A stretch of DNA of 64,000 bases from Bdellovibrionales bacterium RIFOXYC1_FULL_37_79 (GTDB lineage: Bacteria; Bdellovibrionota; Bacteriovoracia; Bacteriovoracales; Bacteriovoracaceae), in assembly GCA_001770015.1 (NCBI GenBank), contig MEQB01000035.1, forward strand, positions 1 to 64,000, written 5' to 3'. The notes under the pieces were generated by a model. It searched no databases. It was not told the origin of the DNA and worked only from the letters and a program-made list of their open reading frames with translations. A program made the position numbers and the translations under genes. Shown in pieces: positions 26,111 to 35,833 of this stretch; the stretch's first letter is position 1; each line of letters begins with the position of its first letter.

Positions 26111-28300
26111 TCGTACGAAGAGCATGTCCATATATTTGGGGAGTTTCCAGAGGTGATCAGGAATCATTTCTTCAATTCTATTACAAAGATTTTCCATCTT
26201 GATCGATTGATTCATCAGTTCATGAGCAATCTTAAAAGATTTTTGTTCCTCATCAGAAGGAAGATTTTTTAATTCAGCTTTTAACTTAGTTGATTCATCA
26301 AAAAGCTCTGCGGATAAGCCCTCCAGCTTCTCTAAAATTTTTGATTCACTATAATTATTTAAGGCAAGATCCTTGTATCCTTTTATGACTTTTATCAGTT
26401 TCTTTTTGTACTCGATAGTGACAGGCACCACGAACTGGTCAATTAAAGATACAAATGTATTAAATTCAATCAAGCGATATGTGTTGTATCTTTCCACCAT
26501 AATATTATATCGACTTTTGATCTCATTCATTTTATAGACGCCACTGCTTATTAAAAAATCAATAGCGCCATCATCCTTAAGAAGCTTATAAGCATCTGGA
26601 GATGTTCTTAAATTGGAAAGACCTCTACGCTTTGCCTCTTCATGCCACTTCTGTCCATAGCCATCACCGTTGAAAACGATAGCATAAGATTTTTCCATTC
26701 TGGTTTTCACAACCTTAAGTAAAACCTCATCAATACTTGCGCCATTACTCATTTCATTTTTAATAAATTCGTTGGCATCTTTGAAACAACTGCTAACAGC
26801 CGCATTTAAAATCGAAAGCGGGAAACCTATGGATTGAGCCGATCCCACCGCCCTGAATTCAAACCGGTTACCGGTAAAAGCAAACGGTGAAGTTCGGTTT
26901 CTATCGGTATTATCTCGCAGAAGATGAGCTAATTGGTTAGCCCCCAAGTCAAATTGATTATTTTCAATTTGCTCAACGGTTTGTCCTGACATAATGGCAT
27001 TAAAGATTTTATCAAGGGTATCTCCTAAAAAAACCGACATGATACTCGGTGGAGCTTCATGACCTCCCAAGCGATGATCATTAGAATGGGTCGCAATCGA
27101 TGCACGCAAGATATCTGCATGCTTATAAATGGCCTCCACAATCACCGAACACATGGCCAAAAAACGAAGATTCGAATGCACCTCATTGCCCGGCTCTAGG
27201 AGATTTCTTCCCAGATTATCGGACATCGACCAGTTTAAATGTTTTCCACTTCCATTAATACCACTCATGGGTTTTTCATGAAGCAAGGCCACCAGATTAT
27301 GATTGTCCGCCACTTTTTTAATAAGCGCCATCATGGCCTGGTTATTATCGGAGGCAACATTTCCATCCCTGAAAATCTGGGCCACTTCAAATTGGCCGGG
27401 AGCAACCTCGTTATGTCTGGTTTTTGAAGGAATGCCAATTTTATACAGCTCATGATCAAGTTCCTGCATAAAAGAGAGAATCCTCTCAGAAATTGCGCCG
27501 AAATAATGATCAGACAATTGCTGATTTCTCGCAGTGAGTTTGCCAAAAAGAGTTCGCCCGGTCATCAGTAAATCGGGACGCTCAAAGAAAAAAGCCTTAT
27601 CCATCAAAAAATATTCCTGTTCAGCACCGCAGGTAACCGTTATTTCCGATATATCTTTTTCACCTATTAAATTTAAAAAACGGGTCACTTCCGTAGAAAT
27701 CGCATTACCACTTCGAAGCAGGGGGGTCTTGATATCCAGGGCGTCTCCCTTATAAGAAACAAAGGCGGTTGGGATGCACAGGGTTTTACCGTTTTCTGCT
27801 TCGGTTAAAAACATGGGCGAAGTTAAATCCCAAATAGTGTAACCACGGGCCTCAAAGGTGGCGCGTGTTCCTCCATGGGGAAAAGAGGAAGCATCTGGTT
27901 CTCCCTGGATAAGTTGACTGGCAGAAAGTCTCTCAATGGGAGTTTCATTATCTTTAAAACTCAAAAAGCCATCATGTTTTTCTGCCGAACTTCCGGTTAA
28001 AGGATGAAACCAATGACAAAAATGGGTGGCGCCTTTTCCAATCGCCCAATCTTTACAAGCATCGGCTACCAGCTCAACATACTCTCTTGGAATTGGTTTG
28101 CTTTGCTTGGCAAACGCCAACATCTCTCTTTTTATTTTCTCTGATACGGTTTTACATTTTCTAAAATCAAAAACATTTTCTCCGTAATAATCACTTACCT
28201 TTAATAATTGATGTTGATTATTTTGAGGCCGATCAAAAACTCTTTTAGGTCTATTAATGGCCTTTTGTCTAAGAACTTCTCTTCCCAGCGTATTTGTCAT
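26108..28300 (-). CDS. glnN: Glutamine synthetase type III
   Basis: The enzyme makes glutamine from glutamate, ammonia and ATP. At 730 aa it is the large GSIII type, not GlnA. Family signatures include THFCHWFHPLTGSSAEKHDG, PHGGTRATFEARGYT, CGAEQEYFLMD, RHNEVAPGQFEVAQIF, NGSGKHLNWS, HSNDHRLGGHEAPPSIMSVF and NRTSPFAFTGNRFEFRAVGS. These cover the metal- and substrate-binding residues. The C-terminal coiled region of about 600-730 is also typical, and the ending LPKYMDMLFVR resembles full-length family members. The terminal TAG belongs to the transposable element end. The ATG start is preceded by a GGGAGATGAG-type site. GSIII is usually nitrogen-regulated; no binding site could be defined. Confidence 0.95.
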   Translation of the reverse strand: MTNTLGREVLRQKAINRPKRVFDRPQNNQHQLLKVSDYYGENVFDFRKCKTVSEKIKREMLAFAKQSKPIPREYVELVADACKDWAIGKGATHFCHWFHPLTGSSAEKHDGFLSFKDNETPIERLSASQLIQGEPDASSFPHGGTRATFEARGYTIWDLTSPMFLTEAENGKTLCIPTAFVSYKGDALDIKTPLLRSGNAISTEVTRFLNLIGEKDISEITVTCGAEQEYFLMDKAFFFERPDLLMTGRTLFGKLTARNQQLSDHYFGAISERILSFMQELDHELYKIGIPSKTRHNEVAPGQFEVAQIFRDGNVASDNNQAMMALIKKVADNHNLVALLHEKPMSGINGSGKHLNWSMSDNLGRNLLEPGNEVHSNLRFLAMCSVIVEAIYKHADILRASIATHSNDHRLGGHEAPPSIMSVFLGDTLDKIFNAIMSGQTVEQIENNQFDLGANQLAHLLRDNTDRNRTSPFAFTGNRFEFRAVGSAQSIGFPLSILNAAVSSCFKDANEFIKNEMSNGASIDEVLLKVVKTRMEKSYAIVFNGDGYGQKWHEEAKRRGLSNLRTSPDAYKLLKDDGAIDFLISSGVYKMNEIKSRYNIMVERYNTYRLIEFNTFVSLIDQFVVPVTIEYKKKLIKVIKGYKDLALNNYSESKILEKLEGLSAELFDESTKLKAELKNLPSDEEQKSFKIAHELMNQSIKMENLCNRIEEMIPDHLWKLPKYMDMLFVR

Positions 28301-28336
28301 ATCTCATCTCCCTGAAATATAAATTAATAATTTTTC

Positions 28337-28489
28337 TTATTTTATAATTATTTCAATAATCTGCGGGGGATTTTCAAATGATTCAAAAAAATCGTGGTGG
28401 GCAGAAGCCTTGGCAAAACAAAAAATGAACATGGAAAAAACCACAAAAAGAACATTACCCATGATTATTTTGATATCTTCTGGTAGCAT
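28337..28489 (-). CDS. Possible 50-residue membrane or secreted peptide upstream of glnN
   Basis: The frame starts MLPEDIKIIMGN, has a hydrophobic stretch (VLFVVFSMFIFCFAKASA) and ends with an acidic segment (HHDFFESFENPPQ, then IIEIIIK). It has the shape of a signal peptide with an AKASA cleavage site. It lies in the same direction as glnN, about 37 bases before it. A GAGG lies close to the ATG but with poor spacing. It could be a leader or small regulator; it is a candidate only. Confidence 0.3.
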   Translation of the reverse strand: MLPEDIKIIMGNVLFVVFSMFIFCFAKASAHHDFFESFENPPQIIEIIIK

Positions 28490-28584
28490 AACCTCGAAAT
28501 CCCTTTAATTATAGAACTCTAAAAAAATTCTATATACTTAGGCTAAGTTATGACAAAAATTTAAAAGGCAGTAAAGAAAAATAT

Positions 28585-29154
28585 ATGATCTACAAAATAT
28601 TTTCAGGTAATGCACCCATCCCTACCGATATTTTAAAACAATTCACGTCCTCTGTTCGTGCTCAAAGTTATTATTATTCCCGCATGGCACTGCTTGAGTG
28701 TTTACAATCCATGGATCAACCAGGTGAACTAACCGACTTGAATATTATTAACCACCATCATTTAGAAAAATTTCCCAATTTTCTGGTTTCCCTTAGCCAC
28801 ACGCAAAATGTGGGCGCCGGAGTAATTGCTGCGACCAAGGAGTGTCAGTCCATTGGAATGGACATCGAGTTTTGCACCCGATTGATTGATCCCAAAACAT
28901 CTAAATTTTTTAAAACCCTTCATGATCAGGAACATGGAGGGGATAACTTGCTTTGGTTATGGGTGAAAAAAGAAGCTTCATTCAAGGCCCTATCCTCCAC
29001 GATCTTAAATAAGACATTAGTTCTAACCGACATTTGGATCAGGGGGGATGAGTTTGGTCTAATTAAAAATCCCCAGACGCTGGGAAAAATTATTTTAAAC
29101 GAAGAAAACGTTCTAGGACAAAAACTGCTGGTGGCGATCGCTCTTTTATTTTAA
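28585..29154 (+). CDS. 4'-phosphopantetheinyl transferase
   Basis: The enzyme attaches the phosphopantetheine arm of CoA to acyl or peptidyl carrier proteins. The 189-residue protein has the three family motifs. They are an N-terminal recognition strand before VSLSHTQNVGAGVIA, the metal-binding SIGMDIEF, and LWVKKEASFKA with the catalytic Glu and Lys. The length suggests an EntD/Sfp-like or single-chain type rather than the short AcpS (about 125 aa). The local target is unknown, as no carrier protein or synthase lies in the window. A promoter-like AT-rich region of about 280 bases separates it from divergent glnN. Confidence 0.85.
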   Translation: MIYKIFSGNAPIPTDILKQFTSSVRAQSYYYSRMALLECLQSMDQPGELTDLNIINHHHLEKFPNFLVSLSHTQNVGAGVIAATKECQSIGMDIEFCTRLIDPKTSKFFKTLHDQEHGGDNLLWLWVKKEASFKALSSTILNKTLVLTDIWIRGDEFGLIKNPQTLGKIILNEENVLGQKLLVAIALLF

Positions 29155-29247
29155 GAACAAGCAAATTTTAAAGTGCATCTGCTTTACCTGTTATTCATCT
29201 GCTCCCTGGTAGACATCCTCCACTCTTTTCATTCATAATATTTGGAT

Positions 29248-30042
29248 ATGGAATATCGATATTTAAAAGCCTTTTTATCCACCGCCAAACATGCTAGCTT
29301 TTCCAAAGCTGCCGGTGAACTTAAAATCGCCCAATCGGCTGTCAGTCGGCAAATTAAACTGCTCGAGGATTCTATTGGAGAAGAGCTTATTGTCCGATCC
29401 TCCAAAAAAGTTTTACTAACCGAACTGGGGAAAAAATTTTTCCTTTCATGTAAAAATTTTGACCATGATATCAGTGAAATTTTAACCTTGAAGGGAGCTC
29501 ACCCCCTCTCTATTGGCATTTTACACGGACTGCTGGAAAACTGGCTAGGCCCCAAGCTAATTGAATATTACCAAGCCAACCATCGTAATATCAGTATCAA
29601 GATTGGCGACATTCCTTTCCTGCGGCAAGGAATTGAAAGTGGTTTTTTTGACATGGTTTTTTCCAGCGAAAATATCCAGTCCGAACTGATCACCTCCAGG
29701 CATCTGTTTGATGAGAACATGGTGCTCATTTCCAAAAACGAACTCAATCTAAAAAACTTGCATGAATATAGATGGATCGCCTATAGCGAAAATGATTTTC
29801 TTTTTAAACTCACCCACAAAAGTCCCCGCTCCATCATTACCGTGGATTCCATGACCACCATTGTGAATCTGGTAAAAAGTAATACCGGAATTGCCATCGT
29901 GCCTGACCACATGATTAAACCAAATGATAATCTCACTCAATACCAAATCCCCAAACTGCCCAAATCGAAAATCTATATGACCACCCTGTCTTATAAAAAA
30001 ATGCCAGTTTATATCAGGGATTTCTACCAATTCATTATTTAA
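29248..30042 (+). CDS. LysR-family transcriptional regulator
   Basis: The N-terminal winged helix-turn-helix (residues 1-60) reads YLKAFLSTAKHASFSKAAGE, then IAQSAVSRQIKLLEDSIG, with the usual LysR pattern. A substrate-binding domain (about 85-264) follows, with SIGILHGLLENWLGP, a hinge, and SMTTIVNLVKSNTGIAIVP. ATG 29248 is taken as start; TTG six bases upstream is in frame. The regulator is last in its direction and overlaps the 3' end of the convergent lipoprotein gene by four bases. The usual divergent target arrangement is absent: its upstream neighbour is the phosphopantetheinyl transferase in the same orientation. The ligand is unknown. Confidence 0.88.
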   Translation: MEYRYLKAFLSTAKHASFSKAAGELKIAQSAVSRQIKLLEDSIGEELIVRSSKKVLLTELGKKFFLSCKNFDHDISEILTLKGAHPLSIGILHGLLENWLGPKLIEYYQANHRNISIKIGDIPFLRQGIESGFFDMVFSSENIQSELITSRHLFDENMVLISKNELNLKNLHEYRWIAYSENDFLFKLTHKSPRSIITVDSMTTIVNLVKSNTGIAIVPDHMIKPNDNLTQYQIPKLPKSKIYMTTLSYKKMPVYIRDFYQFII

Positions 30043-31832
30043 AATTCGCAATCCACTTTACCAAGATGCCAGGAACCATTTTCACAAAGCGTGATTTCTT
30101 GATGGGAAATATTTTTAAGGCGGTTAAAGGTATAAACCTGGGACAGTGTTTCCCATTTGGCATACCCTGGCTTTTTATAAGGCCAGCGGACTTCCGCGAC
30201 CAGAGGATAATCTTGATTTTCCATGCCAAAGATCACACCCTTTTCATTTTGGGATGGAAAAGATCCATATGAATAGGAAATCCATCTCCGCATGACCTCA
30301 TCACGAGTTCTTAAAATAACCATGGCCCCCAGCCCATCACGATTGGACTGCAAGCCTTGCAAATAAAACCTTATGGAACGCTTATCAGTTCTTTCTAATT
30401 GATTTTGAAAAACATAGATCCTTTTTTTGATACCTGCATTTCTTATATTGGTTTGACCGGTAATAAAATCCCACAACCCATCTTCATTCAAATCCAAACT
30501 CACCGTTCCCGAAGGATTTAAAATGTCAATACCTTCCTCTTTTGCCAGGTCCACGAAGGCCTTGTCCTCATCTTGTCTAAAAAGGATCAATCTCGAATAA
30601 GGTGGATAGCCTGAATTATCCACCAAGATATCTTCCCTACTATCCAAATTATAATCAATAAAGACCGCCCTTTTGTCGCACCTGGAATGATCCTCTTTAC
30701 TCTTAGTATGATAAAATTCTGATCTTAAAAATTTAAAAGGGAACTTCATCTGGCTTCCAGTTAAGATGCTCGATCGGTCCCTGGTTTTATAATCATAAGG
30801 ATGAGTCAATTCGCCCAAAAAAATATCCATAATCTGATCATTATTATAATCAAAACACGCAGAAAAAAATGAATTTCCTCCCCCCTTGGATTGCAGCAGA
30901 CCATCATCATCCGCCGCATACAAGGTTTCCACCCCATAGTCTTGAAACCCTCTTTGATTTTTAGCCGCCTGTTGGTTAATCCATAATTTATTGTTAAATC
31001 CCGCTGATGATGAAGTCAAAATATCCGGCCAGCCATCTTGATTGATATCACAAGTGGCAACCGCATAAGTGGGGGTTGCATTATAAAAACTTTGCTCCCG
31101 GTTTCTGATGGCATGCTCACCTTCCAGGAAATCACTGACTTCACTGAACTCAAAACCACGTCCTTTGTATAAATTATCGGGAACCGGGGTTTGCATCTTA
31201 TTATTTTCCGCAAACCAGTTTCCCAGATAAAGGTCCAACTCCCCATCCAAATCAAAATCTATCACTGCCACCGAGGAAGGTCCCATGGGCGGCCTATCAA
31301 AGGGAGTTTCCATTTTCTCATAACTCACTTTTTTTAAAACAACTTCGCCTCGGTAGATATCCAGGGCACTGGCGGTAATCTCAGTTTTTCTATTGAGATT
31401 ACCTGCTATCAAATCCAGCACTCCATCCTTATCCAGATCAACAAAAATTAAAAAGGAATACTTATGTATCCCAGGTAATGGGTGATCTTTCATTTTTTGG
31501 AATTTTCGCTTAAGCGGATCGAATTCATAAAATTCCGGAATAGAATAGAAATTTGGTAATAAGGCCAGATCGGTATAACCATCGTTGTTAAAATCCACCG
31601 CATACAGATTGGTGGCCTCCACTCCTTCCAACCCATACTCGTTGGTCAAATCTTTAAATGCTCCTGGTTTCCCCTCATGGGTGGGCCCCGCCACAATCTC
31701 TTTAACCTTCAAATGATCTTTGGCCTTAAGCTTAGAATCTTTAAATATTTTATAATTTTGATGGGACGAACAAGCTGCCTGTATCAATAAGACGATAAAG
31801 ATAAAGCAAATTTGACCGAGCTTTTCTATCAA
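30039..31832 (-). CDS. FG-GAP/VCBS repeat lipoprotein with ASPIC-like C-terminus
   Basis: The 597-residue protein has a lipoprotein signal (lipobox LIQAAC, Cys21). A beta-propeller of calcium-binding repeats follows, with at least seven Asp-rich loops: DFNNDGYTDL, DLDKDGVLDL, DFDLDGELDL, DINQDGWPDI, DYNNDQIMDI, DYNLDSREDI and DLNEDGLWDF. The C-terminal part (about 510-590) resembles the UnbV/ASPIC domain of CRTAC1-like proteins (RDGLGAMVILRT, VAEVRWP). Such proteins are exported and bind partners or matrix components at the cell surface. Two of the loops (NNDQI, NLDSR) lack the canonical Gly. It is upstream of and divergent to the type II secretion operon, but its link to it is unknown. Confidence 0.85.
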   Translation of the reverse strand: MIEKLGQICFIFIVLLIQAACSSHQNYKIFKDSKLKAKDHLKVKEIVAGPTHEGKPGAFKDLTNEYGLEGVEATNLYAVDFNNDGYTDLALLPNFYSIPEFYEFDPLKRKFQKMKDHPLPGIHKYSFLIFVDLDKDGVLDLIAGNLNRKTEITASALDIYRGEVVLKKVSYEKMETPFDRPPMGPSSVAVIDFDLDGELDLYLGNWFAENNKMQTPVPDNLYKGRGFEFSEVSDFLEGEHAIRNREQSFYNATPTYAVATCDINQDGWPDILTSSSAGFNNKLWINQQAAKNQRGFQDYGVETLYAADDDGLLQSKGGGNSFFSACFDYNNDQIMDIFLGELTHPYDYKTRDRSSILTGSQMKFPFKFLRSEFYHTKSKEDHSRCDKRAVFIDYNLDSREDILVDNSGYPPYSRLILFRQDEDKAFVDLAKEEGIDILNPSGTVSLDLNEDGLWDFITGQTNIRNAGIKKRIYVFQNQLERTDKRSIRFYLQGLQSNRDGLGAMVILRTRDEVMRRWISYSYGSFPSQNEKGVIFGMENQDYPLVAEVRWPYKKPGYAKWETLSQVYTFNRLKNISHQEITLCENGSWHLGKVDCEF

Positions 31833-31962
31833 CCTTTTCTCCCTGAAAAACTAGCATCTAAGAATATCATAACCAATTATGCAAATAATTAACAAACCAT
31901 CTCATTTTTGCCTAATCACGGTCTAGTTAATAACTTTTTTTTCATTCATTTATAAAGTTTTC

Positions 31963-31992
31963 TTGCTCATGAAACTTTAAATGCCTTAAAAT
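31963..31992 (+). promoter_or_regulatory. Possible promoter of the type II secretion operon
   Basis: TTGCTC and TAAAAT are separated by 18 bases, followed by a second TATAAT box at 31997-32002, in the AT-rich 180-base gap before gspC. This is the only sizeable gap before the twelve-gene run, so the operon promoter should be here. The exact boxes are uncertain. Confidence 0.35.
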
Positions 31993-32013
31993 AGTATATA
32001 ATGAATAGAAAGG

Positions 32014-33357
32014 ATGAACCAAGAATATAACATGAGTGAAAAACTTAAGAATTTACTCAACTCATTTAAGCGCAAAATTGTTGCTCCCATAAAGAATAAA
32101 TTTTTTAATAAAAAAGCAAAAAATGATGTTGTAGAAAATGTTATAGAAAATCAGGATCAGGATAATGAAGATCATGTTTCCTTGGATACTTCACTGCCAG
32201 AAATACCAAGCTCTCCCAAAACACCGGGCTTTTTTAAAAAGCTGCCTTTCGCTTCAAACCAGAAATTAAAAAAATTTTTGGGCCAGCTAAAGCAATATCT
32301 GATCCCGTTTGCCAGAAAGCAGCAACTAGTGGTATCCAAACTAGTTGCCAATATGCACTTAAAGCAAAAAGTCAATCAAACGGTGGGAAAAATCCATTGG
32401 GGCCAGCTTTACAGTTCAATCATGGCACCGGAATATCGCATCCGCATCAATCAAATTTTCTGTTTACTCTTGGTAGCAGCATTCACTTATTCTTTAGGCA
32501 AGATTATTGCTGCCGCCTTGGATATTCCCTCCATCAGTAAAAAAGAAACCTCCCGTACCTTTATTGGTGAAGCCACCTCCCGGGGTACTTCCTATGATAA
32601 CAAATTGGATATCTTGAAATCATCCAACCCCTTTGATGCTATTCTCAATAACGAAAAAGTCGCCAGTGCCCAAAGACCTGGAGATAAAAAAGATGAAAAT
32701 AAAGTTTGTCGCACGGCCAGCCGACCAAGTAGTCTGCCCATTAAATTGGTCAACACAGTGGTCTTACAAGATTCCATAAAATCAGTGGCCTCCGTCCAAA
32801 TCAGAAACACCGAAGGCATATCCCTGCGGGAAGGTGACAATATCAAAGGACTGGCACGCATTGGAAAAATTGAGGCGGAAAAAATTATGGTCAAGAATCT
32901 TTCCTCGAATGAATGCGAATTCATTGCCTCCAGTAACCATAGTGGCCCGACTAAACCTTTTACCATTTTCTCTCCAGAAGAAGGCAAGCGGATGCTTGAT
33001 CAATCAAGCGCATCCGGCATCATCAATCAAGGTAACAACTTTAAAATCAAAAAAAGTTATCGCGACCAGCAGCTCGTCAATTTAAGCCAGCTATTAACTC
33101 AGGCCCGCGCCCTCCCTATTAATAATCCCGATGGCACCATCTCTTACAAGTTCACAGAAATTGTACCCGATAGTCTCTACACCAAGCTGGGAATGCAAAA
33201 TGGAGATATCGTCCATAAGATTAACGGATCTCCCATCAGAAGCATGAATCAAGTCATGTCCTTTTTTGGACAAATAAAAGAAATGAACCACTATGAATTG
33301 GAAATAACTAGAAATGGATCACCCACCAATTTAAGTTTCGATTTTATTGATGAGTGA
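32014..33357 (+). CDS. gspC: Type II secretion protein C (inner-membrane clamp, PDZ domain)
   Basis: GspC links the inner-membrane platform to the secretin. The 447-residue protein has a long basic cytosolic N-terminus (to about 135) and one membrane helix (FCLLLVAAFTYSLGKIIAAAL, about 148-168). The periplasmic HR domain starts at about 245 (IKLVNTVVLQDSIKSVASVQ) and the C-terminal PDZ domain covers about 365-445 (SLYTKLGMQNGDIVHKINGS). The N-terminal extension is longer than in E. coli-type GspC (about 270-300 aa in total). ATG 32014 or in-frame ATG 32032 can be the start. It is first of the operon; gspD follows 19 bases later. Confidence 0.88.
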   Translation: MNQEYNMSEKLKNLLNSFKRKIVAPIKNKFFNKKAKNDVVENVIENQDQDNEDHVSLDTSLPEIPSSPKTPGFFKKLPFASNQKLKKFLGQLKQYLIPFARKQQLVVSKLVANMHLKQKVNQTVGKIHWGQLYSSIMAPEYRIRINQIFCLLLVAAFTYSLGKIIAAALDIPSISKKETSRTFIGEATSRGTSYDNKLDILKSSNPFDAILNNEKVASAQRPGDKKDENKVCRTASRPSSLPIKLVNTVVLQDSIKSVASVQIRNTEGISLREGDNIKGLARIGKIEAEKIMVKNLSSNECEFIASSNHSGPTKPFTIFSPEEGKRMLDQSSASGIINQGNNFKIKKSYRDQQLVNLSQLLTQARALPINNPDGTISYKFTEIVPDSLYTKLGMQNGDIVHKINGSPIRSMNQVMSFFGQIKEMNHYELEITRNGSPTNLSFDFIDE

Positions 33358-33376
33358 TTCAACCTAAGGAACGGGT

Positions 33377-35824
33377 ATGAATAGAAAATGGATTTTTGCT
33401 CTAGCTATGTGCATGTATGTATCGAGTTTTTCGCTTTTTTGCCAATCCAGACCTTTTGATCGCTTTAAATCAACCACCAATTTCAACTCGGACTCCAGTG
33501 ATAGCTCTGATGATGATGACGAGGGCAGTGCCCCCAGCGAGGAAAGTGCTGACGACAGTTATTCCCCCTCAAACGATGATAACGGATCTGGCGATCCTTC
33601 CGCATCCTCACCAACCAACTCCAAAGATGTTTTCGGCAGAAGTACCGGAATCAATGCTGTTAAAAAGGGACCGGAGGCCAAAAAGCTGGTGCAACTCAAT
33701 CCTGAAACGGCCTTTGGCCCCGAAGTTATTGAGAGTTTCAATTTTCCCAATACTTCCTTGATTGAATTGACAGAAACCATGCAAAAGCTCACCGGCATCA
33801 ATCTTATCTACGAAAACGATATCAAAGGAAAAAAAGTAAACATCCTGGCCCCCAACCCAATCACCGTGGGAGATGCCTGGAAGGCCTATTTATCCGTACT
33901 TAATATGGCCGGTTATTCCCTGTCGCAATCCGGAGGCTTTTATAAAATTGTCAATAACCGGGATATCAAATCCGAAAACACCAAGATCTATACCGGAACC
34001 TATACACCTGATACGGATAATTATGTTATGAGAGTCATTCCCCTTAAATATATAAGTTCAGCCGAAGTCACTCGTAATTTTCGCCCCTTTATGACCAAGA
34101 ATGGACGAATCACCGACATCCGCCAAACCAACACCATTTTGGCCCAAGATACCGGAAGTAATATTTTAAGATTAGTCAAGCTTATCGAGTTTGTGGATAT
34201 TCCAGGACACGAGGAAACCTTGCAGATCATTCAGGTAAAACATTCATCCGCCCAAGAAATAGCTAAATTAATCGGCGAAATTTTAAATGCCCAAGCTGCC
34301 AAAAACAAAAACAAGTCCAGCTATTCCATGCAACAAGAAAACATTTCGATTTCTAAAATCATTGCAGAGCCAAGAACCAATTCCATCATCGCCATGGCAA
34401 ACGCCGAGGGGACCCAGCAGCTTAGGGACATTATTAATAAGTTGGATGTCAAGGATGTCACCACTGGAGGACAGATTCATGTTTACTATTTAAAACATAG
34501 CGATGCCGAAGAACTCTCTAAAACGCTGTCGGCGCTGGTGGGAAATGCCAAGGCAGGAGCGAACCGCACACGCTTCACCCAATCCCCCGTGGTCAGCTCT
34601 GACACTCTATTTAATTCTGATGTCAAATTAACCGCTGATAAATCCAATAACGCCATCGTGGTTACTGCCGCCCCGACTGATTATCTGACCATTAAAAAAA
34701 TTATCGAAAAACTCGATATTCAAAGAGACCAGGTTTATGTGGAAGGACTCATCATGGAAAGCGAATTATCATCAAGTCATGAATGGGGCATCTCATGGGT
34801 GGGTGCCTATGGTACTGGTGATACCGACCGGGCCGGTTACGGCGGAAAAAATCGTGGCGATATGGCCAATCTTTTATCTCCCAGTGGCATTACCAGCATT
34901 GGTGGATTGTTTTCGGGGATCGGAGTCGGAAAAAAAGTTGAACTGACCCTGCCTGATAACAGCAAAAAAAGCGTACGCAGTGTAACCGGACTACTGACCG
35001 CCATCGCTTCCAACGACAACACCAATGTTTTGGCCACCCCTCAGATTTTAGCCTTGGATAATCAAGAAGCGGTTTTTGAAGTTGGCGAAAAAATTCCTAC
35101 TCCCAAAACCACCTATCAAACCAACGGACCATCCCAAACTTCCGTTGACTATCAAGACGTCGGACTCACCTTGAAACTCACGCCGCAAATCAATAAAATC
35201 AGTCGTTTTGTCAAACTGAAGATTGACTATAAGATGGATGATTTCTCCACTAGATCGCTACCCTCTGCCCTTGAACCCATCGGCATGGCCATGAACAATC
35301 GGAGTGCCGTTACCACCGTTATAGTCAGAGACATGGACACCATCGCCATGGGTGGTTTGATGAAGGATAAGGACATCGTGACCAACTCTAAAGTCCCACT
35401 CCTGGGTGATATTCCGGTGCTGGGCTGGCTGTTTAAATCCACGAAAAAAGAAAAATCCAAAACCAATTTACTTTTCTTTTTAACTCCTAAAATTTTAGCC
35501 TCCTATGAAGAAACTACCGCCGATCATTTAAAAGATGTCGTCAATCGAAGAGCTGCTCATCTAAAAGATATTGTAGGCGATGACGATCCCTTTGCCACCA
35601 CCAACAAAGGGCTTTTTGAAAAGGCCAAAAACCAAAAGGAAGGTCCCTTATATAATCCTGGCTCAACTATTCAAGATGGAACAATTAAATCGGATAATCT
35701 GGAAGAAGTGGAGGATGTTCCTCCCCAGGCGGACGCCACCAAATTATTGGAAGTTCCAAACTATAGCGAAATCATTCAACATGCCAGTGCCATTAAGAAG
35801 GCCCAAAACGAAGAAAAAAACTGA
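33377..35824 (+). CDS. gspD: Type II secretion secretin
   Basis: GspD forms the outer-membrane channel. The 815-residue protein has a signal peptide (MNRKWIFALAMCMYVSSFSL). A Ser/Asp-rich linker of about 60 residues (SDSSDSSDDDDEGS and further) follows, which most GspD lack. Next are the N0 domain (about 115-190, FNFPNTSLIELTETMQKLTG), N1-N3 domains (VIPLKYISSAEVTRNF, IIQVKHSSAQEIAKLI, VYYLKHSDAEELSKTL) and the secretin domain from about 450. The secretin signature is SKVPLLGDIPVLGWLFKST. A C-terminal tail after the barrel could be the pilotin-binding S domain. No pilotin is recognised in the window. Confidence 0.95.
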   Translation: MNRKWIFALAMCMYVSSFSLFCQSRPFDRFKSTTNFNSDSSDSSDDDDEGSAPSEESADDSYSPSNDDNGSGDPSASSPTNSKDVFGRSTGINAVKKGPEAKKLVQLNPETAFGPEVIESFNFPNTSLIELTETMQKLTGINLIYENDIKGKKVNILAPNPITVGDAWKAYLSVLNMAGYSLSQSGGFYKIVNNRDIKSENTKIYTGTYTPDTDNYVMRVIPLKYISSAEVTRNFRPFMTKNGRITDIRQTNTILAQDTGSNILRLVKLIEFVDIPGHEETLQIIQVKHSSAQEIAKLIGEILNAQAAKNKNKSSYSMQQENISISKIIAEPRTNSIIAMANAEGTQQLRDIINKLDVKDVTTGGQIHVYYLKHSDAEELSKTLSALVGNAKAGANRTRFTQSPVVSSDTLFNSDVKLTADKSNNAIVVTAAPTDYLTIKKIIEKLDIQRDQVYVEGLIMESELSSSHEWGISWVGAYGTGDTDRAGYGGKNRGDMANLLSPSGITSIGGLFSGIGVGKKVELTLPDNSKKSVRSVTGLLTAIASNDNTNVLATPQILALDNQEAVFEVGEKIPTPKTTYQTNGPSQTSVDYQDVGLTLKLTPQINKISRFVKLKIDYKMDDFSTRSLPSALEPIGMAMNNRSAVTTVIVRDMDTIAMGGLMKDKDIVTNSKVPLLGDIPVLGWLFKSTKKEKSKTNLLFFLTPKILASYEETTADHLKDVVNRRAAHLKDIVGDDDPFATTNKGLFEKAKNQKEGPLYNPGSTIQDGTIKSDNLEEVEDVPPQADATKLLEVPNYSEIIQHASAIKKAQNEEKN

Positions 35825-35833
35825 TGGTGAAAA

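Noticed and set aside
32592-32987. Long reverse-strand frame within gspC
   Set aside because: It lies opposite a conserved GspC domain and has no protein-like features.
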